Of a stretch of 6,683 nt of DNA, positions 1 through 5,899 are shown piece after piece. The stretch is from CAZFPN01 sp044370655 (GTDB lineage: Bacteria; Pseudomonadota; Alphaproteobacteria; Rickettsiales; Deianiraeaceae). Below the pieces are notes generated by a model. That model had not been told where the DNA came from. It did not search any database and saw nothing but the letters and a program-made list of their open reading frames with translations. The stretch is from positions 1-6,683 of the forward strand of contig JBILVD010000062.1 of the NCBI GenBank assembly GCA_044370655.1, in the 5' to 3' direction. The position numbers and the translations under genes are program-made. Within the stretch, counting starts at the first letter, position 1, and every line of letters starts with the position of its first letter.

Positions 1-13
1 TATTTGTGATTTT

Positions 14-2236
14 GTGATTTTTAAGACTTTTAATGGAATTTTATCTTACATCAAGGCACATTTTAGAGTGCTTTCAATAAGTTTAGGGTTGTTGTTTTTT
101 GGAATATTTTTATTACTTTCACTGCTATCTTACACTCCTATTGACTTAATTGAAACAATGGGAGATTTAAACTTTTTTGGGTATTTTGGGGCAAAAGTTG
201 CGGATATATTATTGCAATACTTCGGTTTTGCTTCTTATTTGCTAGTTTTTGCTTTATTTAGGATTTCCTTTTTGGTTGCATTAAAGGGTGAGATAGAAAG
301 ATATAAAATAAAAATTTTTGGAATATTTATTTCTATCCTTATTTTATGCATATTGTTTGGGGTTGTGAAGAAGTATGAATTCTCGTTTAACCATTTGATT
401 GGAGGGTATATCGGTTTTTTATTCTCGGAAAGTTTAGTAAACAAGACATTTTTTCTTCCAGTTATAACCGTCTTGTTTTTTATATTCATCTTTGCTTCTG
501 TTTTAAGCCTTGAATTGAAAGAGACTATCATATGGCAAAAAATAGCAAAAAAGTTGAAATTTCGCCTGCCTTGGTTTAAATTTAAAAAGAGCGTGCCCTC
601 TAAGCTTGATGTACCCGCTAAGTCATCTAGCGTTTCTGTTGTATCTAGTGTTTCTAATGCGTCTAGTATTTTTGGTGCTTCTCAAGAATTGCCAAAAGGT
701 CAAAATAGAGAGGCTTTTGCGTCTACAAAAATTATACAAACACTCAAATACAGCCCCCCTGCCATCTCCTTACTTGCCCTAAACAATGCCGAAAATCAAA
801 AGAAAAATGTAAAAAACTTAAGCCTTACAAAAAGCACTGAAAAAGAACTTAGTAAAGCACTTGGGGATTTTGGAATCGAAGCCGTAATCAAGGGCTCTAG
901 AGTGGGACCGGTGATTACTATGTATGAAATTGAGCCAAAAGCGGGAATTCGGGCAGCAAGAGTTGTGGGGCTTGCGGAGGATATAGCTCGATCCCTAAAA
1001 GCAAAATCGGCAAGAATAAGCCTTATTCCTTCAAGTAGCTCACTTGCGGTAGAAATTCCAAACATGGAGAGGGAAACCGTCTTTTTGCGAGAATTATTAG
1101 ACGGAGTAGAGTATAAAGAGGCGGAGTTTAACATACCAATTGCATTAGGAAAAAGTATAGCAGGTGATAACATAATTGTGGACCTAACAACAATGCCCCA
1201 TCTTTTGGTAGCAGGAACTACAGGCTCTGGTAAGTCTGTTGGTGTAAATGCGATGATACTCTCAATTCTATATAAACTCTCTCCAAATGAATGTCAATTT
1301 ATAATGATTGACCCAAAAATGCTTGAACTTTCAGTATATAATGATATTCCACATCTTTTAACTCCCGTTATTACTGAGTCTGAAAAGGCGGTTATGGCAC
1401 TTAAATGGCTAACTATGGAAATGGAGCGTAGATACAGGCAAATGTCCGCTTTTAGCGTGAGGAATATATTTAGCTACAACGATGAGATTTTGAGGCTAAA
1501 GTCTAGCAAGATTTCTGGGAGGGAGCAAAACCTCAATATAATTAGGGCGGAAGATGTTGCAGGGCTTCAAAAGATGCCGTTTATCGTTGTGGTTATTGAT
1601 GAAATGGCGGATTTGATGATAACCGCAGGAAAGGTGATTGAGGGGTATATCCAAAGGCTTGCACAGATGGCAAGAGCAGCGGGAATTCATGTAATTATGG
1701 CAACGCAACGCCCTTCGGTAGACGTAATTACAGGCGTGATAAAGGCAAACTTCCCAACTAGAATTAGCTATCAGGTTAGCTCAAAAATAGATAGCCGAAC
1801 AATTTTGGGGGCAAGTGGGGCAGAGGCGCTTCTTGGCAAGGGGGACATGCTATACATGCAGGCAGGTGCTAAAACTTATCGTATTCACGCTCCTTTTGTG
1901 AGTGATGGAGAGGTTAACAATATTGTCTCCGCACTTAAAAAAAGATATGGTGGCGCATATGATAACATTAAAGTTGATATTTTTGAAGATATTTTAGAAG
2001 AGAGTGTTTCCAATGCAAACAAAAATGAGAATTTTTCTACCAAAGGGGATAACGACCTATACAGCGAGGCGGTTGAAATTGTGATAAACGAGAATAAGCC
2101 ATCAATTAGCTATTTGCAAAGAAGGTTGAAGATAGGATATAACAAAGCCGCAAATTTAATTGAAAAAATGGAAGCAGATGGAATTTTGAGCTCCCCTGAG
2201 CCTAATACGGGAAAAAGAGTGGTATTAAAAAAATAG
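14..2236 (+). CDS. ftsK: DNA translocase FtsK
   Basis: FtsK is a septum-anchored, ATP-driven DNA pump that clears and aligns the chromosome termini during division. Seen in the sequence: about five hydrophobic segments (roughly residues 18-40, 62-88, 100-118, 127-142, 146-166) form the membrane anchor. A short Ser-rich linker follows (about 195-225), then the alpha/beta motor. Walker A is GTTGSGKS at 401-408, Walker B ends in D529-E530, and the signature DPKMLELSVY lies between them. A C-terminal winged-helix gamma domain (about 680-738) would read orienting sequences on DNA. At 740 residues it is far shorter than E. coli FtsK (about 1,330) because the linker is short, which is usual in alphaproteobacteria. 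The GTG at 14 has no visible Shine-Dalgarno, and the frame stays open to the window edge, so the true start could lie a little upstream. Identity is very secure; the start is not. Confidence 0.96.
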   Translation: MIFKTFNGILSYIKAHFRVLSISLGLLFFGIFLLLSLLSYTPIDLIETMGDLNFFGYFGAKVADILLQYFGFASYLLVFALFRISFLVALKGEIERYKIKIFGIFISILILCILFGVVKKYEFSFNHLIGGYIGFLFSESLVNKTFFLPVITVLFFIFIFASVLSLELKETIIWQKIAKKLKFRLPWFKFKKSVPSKLDVPAKSSSVSVVSSVSNASSIFGASQELPKGQNREAFASTKIIQTLKYSPPAISLLALNNAENQKKNVKNLSLTKSTEKELSKALGDFGIEAVIKGSRVGPVITMYEIEPKAGIRAARVVGLAEDIARSLKAKSARISLIPSSSSLAVEIPNMERETVFLRELLDGVEYKEAEFNIPIALGKSIAGDNIIVDLTTMPHLLVAGTTGSGKSVGVNAMILSILYKLSPNECQFIMIDPKMLELSVYNDIPHLLTPVITESEKAVMALKWLTMEMERRYRQMSAFSVRNIFSYNDEILRLKSSKISGREQNLNIIRAEDVAGLQKMPFIVVVIDEMADLMITAGKVIEGYIQRLAQMARAAGIHVIMATQRPSVDVITGVIKANFPTRISYQVSSKIDSRTILGASGAEALLGKGDMLYMQAGAKTYRIHAPFVSDGEVNNIVSALKKRYGGAYDNIKVDIFEDILEESVSNANKNENFSTKGDNDLYSEAVEIVINENKPSISYLQRRLKIGYNKAANLIEKMEADGILSSPEPNTGKRVVLKK

Positions 2237-2265
2237 TTGACTTTTTCAACTTATAGTAATATGTT
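2237..2265 (+). promoter_or_regulatory. Candidate sigma70 promoter for the ankyrin-like gene
   Basis: TTGACT (2237-2242) begins on the base after the ftsK stop codon. A 17-base spacer later comes TATGTT (2260-2265), a 4/6 match to the -10 consensus, followed by a very AT-rich stretch. Transcription would start near 2272 and leave about a 15-base leader before the ATG at 2288. Inferred from spacing and hexamers only; in an AT-rich genome such matches also arise by chance. Confidence 0.4.
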
Positions 2266-2287
2266 ATTATATATAAGTTGTTTTTTT

Positions 2288-2947
2288 ATGCTAACTAATG
2301 TAGAGCTTTTTGTTCAATCTGTTTTTTTAAAACTACTTGAGGGTAAAATTAAGTTTCATTTTGCAAGTTCAATATTGAATTATATTGAAAATCCTAACAA
2401 TGATTCTTTTCTTATGATAGCAAGGTTTTCGAGAGATAGTTTTGCTTTAATTGAAAATGACTTAGAAAATATAACTCCTGAATTAAAAAATTTGGAAAAA
2501 GAGCATAAGGGCTTTAAAAATGCAATTCATACAATTGTTTCTATGGTTCTTTCTGAATATACATACACATTTACGGATAGAAATGGAAATTTGGTTCAAT
2601 CAAATCTTTTATTTTTACTCACAAGGCAATTAAATGATTTGTGTCTCAAAAACCTCTTCACTTACTTGTGTGAAAGGGAGATGTGGGAGGCGTTTTCTAT
2701 CCCTCAAATTTATAGCTCTGCTTTTATATTTTCTAGTATTATTCATAAATTGCTTGAAAAAGGACTAGACGATTTAGCTTTAAAATGTGCTATGCATTTT
2801 GATAATAAGTCTCTACTTTTTGTTAAAGATGTGGAGGGTTTAACACCACTTGATGTTGCAACGCAAAAGGGATGTCACCTTTCTGCTGAATATTTCTCAA
2901 AATTAAAACAAATTGGAGATATGGCAGGAATATTCTCTATGAACTAA
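2288..2947 (+). CDS. Ankyrin-repeat-like protein, orphan
   Basis: I do not recognise this protein as a named family. From the ATG at 2288 it has 219 residues, mostly helical, with no clear signal peptide. Near the C-terminus (about 180-205) the pattern DVEGLTPLDVATQKG matches the ankyrin consensus of G-x-TPL-x-x-A-x-x-x-G. A weaker, decayed copy may start at about 97 (DRNGN). Ankyrin repeats bind proteins, and such genes are common in host-associated alphaproteobacteria, some as secreted effectors; an effector role here is speculation. The frame also opens at TTG 2237 and ATG 2261. I prefer 2288 because the possible promoter covers the TTG, but none of the three has a Shine-Dalgarno. Its 3' end overlaps the convergent TPR-like gene by 11 bases. 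Confidence 0.62.
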   Translation: MLTNVELFVQSVFLKLLEGKIKFHFASSILNYIENPNNDSFLMIARFSRDSFALIENDLENITPELKNLEKEHKGFKNAIHTIVSMVLSEYTYTFTDRNGNLVQSNLLFLLTRQLNDLCLKNLFTYLCEREMWEAFSIPQIYSSAFIFSSIIHKLLEKGLDDLALKCAMHFDNKSLLFVKDVEGLTPLDVATQKGCHLSAEYFSKLKQIGDMAGIFSMN

Positions 2948-3533
2948 GTTTTATTGCGAGAGCTACGTCCTCATCTTCCAATTCGTTAAATGAAATTGCC
3001 TTTTTAGCAAAAGTCTTTGACTTTTCGGTTTCTCCGTCATCTTTTAAAATAATTGCATATGAGAGAAAAAGTCTAGCAATTTCAGGATTTTCACGAGATA
3101 TGTTAGATGTTTCTAGTATATTGATTGCGTTTTCAATATCTTGCCTTGCTATTGTTTTTTTACTAAATAAAGATGGAAATTGAGCGAATGTCCGCCCTCT
3201 AAATAGGTGAAACTCGTATTTATCTATGATGTCAGATGAATTTAAAGCTTCAGTTTCAAGGGCAGTGAAGGCGTCAATTGATTTATTGACAAAATGAAGC
3301 TTTTTAAAAGTTGAAAACTTTGCTTTTATGGCAATTAGAGATGCAAGGCGAACTTTATTGAAAAAACTGGGGGATGTCTCCTCTAGAGCTAGAAAGGTTT
3401 GCTCTGATTTTAATGCTTTTTCCATATTGCCTTTTTTAGAAATTGCATCTAGGTATAAATCTACAGCTAATTCTCTTGTAATTTCGCCAAAAGAAGACCA
3501 AAAAATCCCAAAAAATAAAACTAGAAACTTCAT
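2937..3533 (-). CDS. Exported TPR-like protein
   Basis: This is a 198-residue protein with a hydrophobic start, MKFLVLFFGIFWSSFG, that looks like a signal peptide (possible cleavage near residue 16-17), so it is probably periplasmic. The rest is helical. Residues about 152-181 fit one tetratricopeptide repeat (small residues at Y-A and K-A positions, ending KKAISF). Residues about 105-140, with the pattern HLFRGRTFAQFP followed by R-Q-D-I, resemble a conserved segment I remember from small proteobacterial TPR-type proteins of unknown role. TPRs are protein-binding scaffolds and no enzymatic residues are visible. The start ATG (3531-3533) has a weak AGG seven bases upstream. The gene lies 89 bases beyond the HAD gene on the same strand, so it is either the end of that operon or transcribed from its own promoter. 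No specific function can be given. Confidence 0.72.
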   Translation of the reverse strand: MKFLVLFFGIFWSSFGEITRELAVDLYLDAISKKGNMEKALKSEQTFLALEETSPSFFNKVRLASLIAIKAKFSTFKKLHFVNKSIDAFTALETEALNSSDIIDKYEFHLFRGRTFAQFPSLFSKKTIARQDIENAINILETSNISRENPEIARLFLSYAIILKDDGETEKSKTFAKKAISFNELEDEDVALAIKLSS

Positions 3534-3557
3534 AATTCAACCTAAAATTAAAAAAAG

Positions 3558-3583
3558 TTTATACTAAAAAAATTACATGTCAA
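3558..3583 (-). promoter_or_regulatory. Weak candidate promoter before the TPR-like gene
   Basis: On the - strand a perfect TTGACA (3583-3578) is followed by TATAAA (3563-3558), upstream of the ATG at 3533. The spacer is only 14 bases, shorter than the usual 16-18, so activity is doubtful. If it works, the TPR-like gene is uncoupled from nuoI-rppH-HAD. Confidence 0.3.
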
Positions 3584-3589
3584 GCTTTT

Positions 3590-3611
3590 TTATAAGAAAA
3601 TTATAAGAAAA
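3590..3611. repeat. 11-bp perfect tandem duplication
   Basis: TTATAAGAAAA occurs twice back to back (3590-3600 and 3601-3611), in the gap between the HAD gene stop and the TPR-like gene start. The second copy also forms a small hairpin with what follows (ATAAGA, three A, TCTTAT; 3603-3617). The stem is A/T-rich with no T-run placed to make a convincing terminator. Probably replication slippage; a role as a binding site is possible but unsupported. Confidence 0.55.
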
Positions 3612-3622
3612 TCTTATGAAAT

Positions 3623-4438
3623 TTATAAAGAATTTATAATAAAGGTTGGTTTGTATTGAAAATTTGCGATAAAATCCTCAATTTTTATGCCAGATTTAAG
3701 CTCTAAACTTGGCAAACCTGCAAGGCAAAGAGCGGAGGAAATGCCAGCTTTACTTGCACCTTCTATGTCTGTCTCCATTCCGTCCCCAATTGCAAGGATT
3801 TTACTCTTTTCGGTTCTTTCAAAAAATGTCATTACTTGGTTGTAAATGTTGATGTAAGGTTTACCAAAATATACGACTTTGCCTCCTATTTCTAAGTATT
3901 TTTTTGCTATCATGCCAGCACAATCCTCCCTTGAGCCGTCACTTTTAGTGATGAAAATGTCAGGATTTAAGCAGTAAAGAGTGAGGTGGTTTTGCTTTAA
4001 AAAATGTAATATTTCAAGGCTATTTTCAACTACGCCAGTGATGATTGCAAACTTAGGTTTAGAGGTTAAATCTTTAGTTAAATTAATTAAAAGCCCTTTT
4101 GTAACGTCTAGGTCTTTTTCAGGACCTATGTAAAAAACTTCGCCACTTTCCTTTTTTGCCTCCATTTCAAGATAAAAAGCCTCACCAGATGTTAAAATTG
4201 CATCATAATGCTTCCCGATTTTTATTCCAACTTTCTCCTTCAAGAATGCCTCCACGGTAGAGGCTCTTCTAGGGGCGTTTGAAAGGAGAACTATCTGTTT
4301 TTGCTGTTTTTTTAGCTTGAGTAAATTTTCAATCACACCTTCAAAGGGGACGCCAGAAGAGTGCAAAACCCCCCAAATATCAAGGATAAAGCCATTATAA
4401 TTGTGGGATATTTCCAAGACAGAATTGTGCACTTTCAT
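3623..4438 (-). CDS. HAD superfamily class IIA phosphatase-like protein (TIGR01459 type)
   Basis: This is a haloacid dehalogenase-fold hydrolase of the NagD/IIA branch; the substrate is unknown, and phosphate ester hydrolysis is the family expectation. Seen in 271 residues: motif I is DIWGVLH with nucleophile D20, motif II is LLSNAPRR with S53, motif III is GKP with K193, and motif IV is GDGMETD with D219 and D224. The cap between motifs II and III is of IIA size. The second Asp of the usual DxD is replaced by Trp22. I recall D-x-W-G-V-x-H as typical of the mainly alphaproteobacterial subfamily TIGR01459, so this is probably a family trait and not damage, but acid/base chemistry by that residue would be lost. 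The ATG overlaps the rppH stop by four bases (ATGA) and lacks a Shine-Dalgarno, so translation is probably coupled. Family call is strong; activity is inferred. Confidence 0.9.
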   Translation of the reverse strand: MKVHNSVLEISHNYNGFILDIWGVLHSSGVPFEGVIENLLKLKKQQKQIVLLSNAPRRASTVEAFLKEKVGIKIGKHYDAILTSGEAFYLEMEAKKESGEVFYIGPEKDLDVTKGLLINLTKDLTSKPKFAIITGVVENSLEILHFLKQNHLTLYCLNPDIFITKSDGSREDCAGMIAKKYLEIGGKVVYFGKPYINIYNQVMTFFERTEKSKILAIGDGMETDIEGASKAGISSALCLAGLPSLELKSGIKIEDFIANFQYKPTFIINSL

Positions 4439-4941
4439 ATCGATTTTTTTATTAAATTAAATTCGATAAAAACTCCCTCATATACGTCTTTTTTAAATGA
4501 GACGGCGTTCTCCAAAACTTCTTGTGGTTTTTGCCACTTCCATTCTTCAAATTCGGGGAATTCGGTATTTATGTTGATGTCATCGTCCTTTCCTGTAAAT
4601 TTAGCGAAGAACCATCTCTGTTTTTGCCCTACGTATATGTTATTCCACACAGATTTTCGCATTTTTTTTGGTATGACATAATAATAATGCCTTCTGCTTT
4701 TCTTTAAAATAATAAATGAATGGGGGAAAACTCCAACTTCTTCTTTAATCTCCCTAATTAATGTTTCTTCTTCCGTCTCCCCTTCGGAAACTCCGCCTTG
4801 GGGCATTTGCCAAGAAGGGCTTGAGATTGCAGTTCCAAAACGTTTGCCAACAAAAACTTCATTTTTAGAATTTATGAGGACGACTCCAACATTTTTTCTA
4901 TAAATCCCGTCTTTTTCTTTAAAAAAAGCATTTTCTATCAT
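4435..4941 (-). CDS. rppH: RNA 5' pyrophosphohydrolase RppH (NudH)
   Basis: RppH removes pyrophosphate from the 5' end of mRNAs, opening them to RNase E decay; in invasive bacteria the homologue was first known as the invasion-associated dinucleoside polyphosphate hydrolase. Seen in 168 residues: a complete Nudix box at 49-71 (G-x5-E, seven residues, REIKEEVGV), preceded by the RppH hallmark YRKNVGVVLIN and the run WQMPQGG at 44-50. The conserved WFFAKF core strand follows at about 110. Length is close to alphaproteobacterial relatives (about 160). The start ATG overlaps the nuoI stop in ATGA and no Shine-Dalgarno precedes it; the stop in turn overlaps the HAD start the same way. The gene is the middle of a coupled three-gene operon. 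Nothing is missing. Confidence 0.95.
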   Translation of the reverse strand: MIENAFFKEKDGIYRKNVGVVLINSKNEVFVGKRFGTAISSPSWQMPQGGVSEGETEEETLIREIKEEVGVFPHSFIILKKSRRHYYYVIPKKMRKSVWNNIYVGQKQRWFFAKFTGKDDDININTEFPEFEEWKWQKPQEVLENAVSFKKDVYEGVFIEFNLIKKSI

Positions 4942-5453
4942 AAATACTTTTTGTTATCTTTGAGGTTTTGAGAAATTGAGTTCTCCCATCTTTCACCGTT
5001 TGAAAGAAGTCTCTCTTTTGTATAAAACAACTCCTCTCTAGTCCCTGTGCTAAATTCAAAGTTGTTTGTCATCACGACGGCGTCAACTGGGCATGCTTCT
5101 TGACACATTCCGCAGTATATACATTTTGTCATGTCTATATCGTATTGGGTTGTTTTTCTAATTCCTTCAACTTCATCGGTGGATATTGTAATTGCTTGCG
5201 CGGGGCAGATTGCTTCGCATAATTTACAAGCAATACAACGCTCCTCTCCGTTTGGATACCTCCTAAGTGCGTGCTCTCCCCTAAACCTAGAAGAAACGGG
5301 GCCCTTCTCGAAAGGATAATTAAGCGTAACACTCTTCTTAAACATGTAAGAAAAAGTGCGAAACATTCCAACGAAAATTTCCCTCAAAGTAAAGGCATTT
5401 AAAAGAACTTTAAAATTTTTAACAAACGCCATAATTAAAAAACCTGTAATCAA
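4938..5453 (-). CDS. nuoI: NADH-quinone oxidoreductase subunit I (NuoI)
   Basis: NuoI is the peripheral-arm complex I subunit that holds clusters N6a and N6b and passes electrons towards the quinone site. Two CxxCxxCxxxCP motifs are intact (C73, C76, C79, C83 and C111, C114, C117, C121). The stretches LNYPFEKGP, FRGEHALRRYPNGEERC and YDIDMTKCIYCG are hallmarks of alphaproteobacterial NuoI. Two starts compete. TTG at 5453 has a strong AGGAG (5463-5459) five bases away and gives 171 residues. ATG at 5432 gives 164 residues beginning MAFVKNF, which matches the usual length and start of relatives. I keep the TTG because of the ribosome site, with moderate trust. It is first in the operon nuoI-rppH-HAD, with no other nuo gene visible in the window. 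Confidence 0.96.
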   Translation of the reverse strand: MITGFLIMAFVKNFKVLLNAFTLREIFVGMFRTFSYMFKKSVTLNYPFEKGPVSSRFRGEHALRRYPNGEERCIACKLCEAICPAQAITISTDEVEGIRKTTQYDIDMTKCIYCGMCQEACPVDAVVMTNNFEFSTGTREELFYTKERLLSNGERWENSISQNLKDNKKYL

Positions 5454-5458
5454 GATAT

Positions 5459-5463
5459 CTCCT
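5459..5463 (-). promoter_or_regulatory. Ribosome binding site deciding the nuoI start
   Basis: On the - strand AGGAG sits five bases before the TTG at 5453, an ideal distance. The alternative ATG at 5432 has only AGG about 12 bases upstream. This is the clearest Shine-Dalgarno in the window and argues for TTG initiation of nuoI. Confidence 0.6.
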
Positions 5464-5481
5464 AAATGACAAAAGTTTAAA

Positions 5482-5531
5482 TGTCAAGTAAAATTAATTA
5501 TTGCTTTATGGACTTGCTAAATAATTACAGA
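5482..5531 (+). repeat. Left terminal inverted repeat of the IS1-like element
   Basis: Fifty bases starting TGTCAAGTA and ending near ATTACAGA; pairs with 5803-5852. The outermost bases read TTGACA on the - strand, facing nuoI, but no -10 box follows at a workable distance. Outer nine and inner thirteen bases are identical between the two copies; the middle (about positions 15-28) has drifted. Confidence 0.75.
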
Positions 5532-5557
5532 TAATACCTCCTCCTTATTAAGCAATA

Positions 5558-5786
5558 TCATAATACTTGAGCTTTTAATCTAGCAAGATAATTTCTAAGT
5601 CTACAATTAAAAGATTTAACTAAAGATATCTCTACTTTTGTAACTATATGCTTTTATTGTAATTTCTCTATCATATTTTTTTATCTTTTCTTCCCTTTCT
5701 TTTCTTCCCTTTCTTTGCTTCCCTTCCATAAATCCATTCTTCACTATTCTTTTTCTACCACAAAACCTACATTCTTTTATAAACAA
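5558..5786 (-). pseudogene. IS1-family transposase remnant (InsA start fused to InsB tail)
   Basis: Two adjoining fragments in different frames. The first (5786-5616) reads KECRFCGRKRIVKNG then MEGKQR, the pattern of the InsA zinc ribbon (C-x-x-C, then iVKNG and GkQRy). The second CxxC of the ribbon is missing and is replaced by a Lys/Glu/Arg run encoded by the 14-bp repeats; REITIKAY may be a trace of the helix-turn-helix. The second fragment (5620-5558) reads FNCRLRNYLARLKAQVL, which resembles the InsB C-terminal segment of IS1 (in E. coli HNLNLRQHLARLGRKSL). The DDE catalytic region that should lie between them is absent. An in-frame ATG at 5795 is followed two codons later by a stop. Nonfunctional as a transposase. 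Similarity is judged from memory, not alignment. Confidence 0.6.
5686..5727. repeat. Three 14-bp polypyrimidine tandem repeats
   Basis: TTTTCTTCCCTTTC occurs twice exactly (5686-5699, 5700-5713) and a third time with changes (5714-5727, TTTGCTTCCCTTCC). All but one base of the + strand here is pyrimidine, and the sub-blocks are mirror-symmetric, which can favour triplex DNA. It lies inside the transposase remnant. Because 14 is not a multiple of three, each added unit shifts the reading frame. Confidence 0.8.
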
Positions 5787-5802
5787 TTATATCATGTTAA
5801 TG

Positions 5803-5852
5803 TCTATAATGATTTAGCAAGTCCGAAGCAAATAAGTAAATTATACTTGACA
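5803..5852 (-). repeat. Right terminal inverted repeat of the IS1-like element
   Basis: Inverted partner of 5482-5531. Its outermost six bases on the + strand are TTGACA (5847-5852), a perfect -35 box pointing out of the element towards the antitoxin gene that starts 48 bases further on. Confidence 0.75.
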
Positions 5853-5889
5853 AATATACTATATGGTATTACTTTTATTATGATATAAT
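5847..5889 (+). promoter_or_regulatory. Toxin-antitoxin promoter region
   Basis: Two overlapping possibilities. First, an extended -10 box, TGATATAAT (5881-5889, TGn plus perfect TATAAT), ten bases before the antitoxin ATG, with no -35 at the proper distance; the mRNA would start about 3-4 bases before the ATG and be nearly leaderless, which fits the absence of a Shine-Dalgarno. Second, the element tip TTGACA (5847-5852) with TACTTT 17 bases later (5870-5875), a poor -10 but with a leader of about 17 bases. I favour the extended -10. Confidence 0.5.
5856..5869. promoter_or_regulatory. Candidate antitoxin operator
   Basis: ATACTATATGGTAT is a 14-base palindrome with one mismatched pair (12 of 14 positions symmetric). 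It lies just upstream of the extended -10 box. Ribbon-helix-helix antitoxins normally bind short palindromes at their own promoter, so autoregulation through this site is plausible but inferred from position alone. Confidence 0.35.
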
Positions 5890-5899
5890 ATATATACAT

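Larger units (their letters stand above)
5482..5852 (-). mobile_element. MITE-like, internally deleted IS1-family element (371 bp)
   Basis: The two ends, 5482-5531 and 5803-5852, are inverted copies of each other: 37 of 50 positions match without gaps. Matches include the outer tip TGTCAAGTA and a perfect 13-base inner block GGACTTGCTAAAT (5510-5522 against 5812-5824). Between them the - strand holds a broken reading frame resembling the beginning and the end of an IS1-family transposase, with no catalytic core. The element is too short to move by itself, so any movement would need a transposase supplied elsewhere. No clear target-site duplication flanks the 5482/5852 ends, nor the alternative inner ends 5510/5824, so the insertion is probably old or the true boundary differs. 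It fills most of the 446-base gap between nuoI and the toxin-antitoxin genes. Family assignment rests on remembered IS1 protein motifs and is moderate; the inverted repeats are seen directly. Confidence 0.72.

Noticed and set aside
796..1173. 125-codon open frame on the - strand inside ftsK
   Set aside because: It is fully antisense to the conserved FtsK motor, shows no recognisable motif and has no ribosome site.
3328..3567. 79-codon + strand frame opposite the TPR-like gene
   Set aside because: Low-complexity basic translation with no motif; the - strand frame has a signal peptide and a TPR-like pattern.
3576..3585. TGTCAAG at 3578 as a third, solo end of the same mobile element
   Set aside because: Only seven bases match the terminal repeat; the following bases (CTTTTTT) differ from TAAAATT or TATAATT, and the inner GGACTTGC block is absent.
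5131..5371. Open frames on both strands overlapping nuoI
   Set aside because: The nuoI frame contains both intact 4Fe-4S motifs; the others are by-products of that coding sequence.
5458..5487. TTGACA at the left tip of the element as a promoter for nuoI
   Set aside because: At 16-18 bases downstream lies the AGGAG ribosome site, not a -10 box, and transcription would begin around the TTG start codon. It is better explained as the element tip.
5536..5552. AGGAGGAGG on the - strand as a ribosome site for a small gene
   Set aside because: No ATG, GTG or TTG follows within a usable distance before stop codons; it sits in the decayed transposase tail.
5686..5727. Tandem repeats as a CRISPR array
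   Set aside because: Units are 14 bases, directly adjacent with no spacers, and no cas genes are present.
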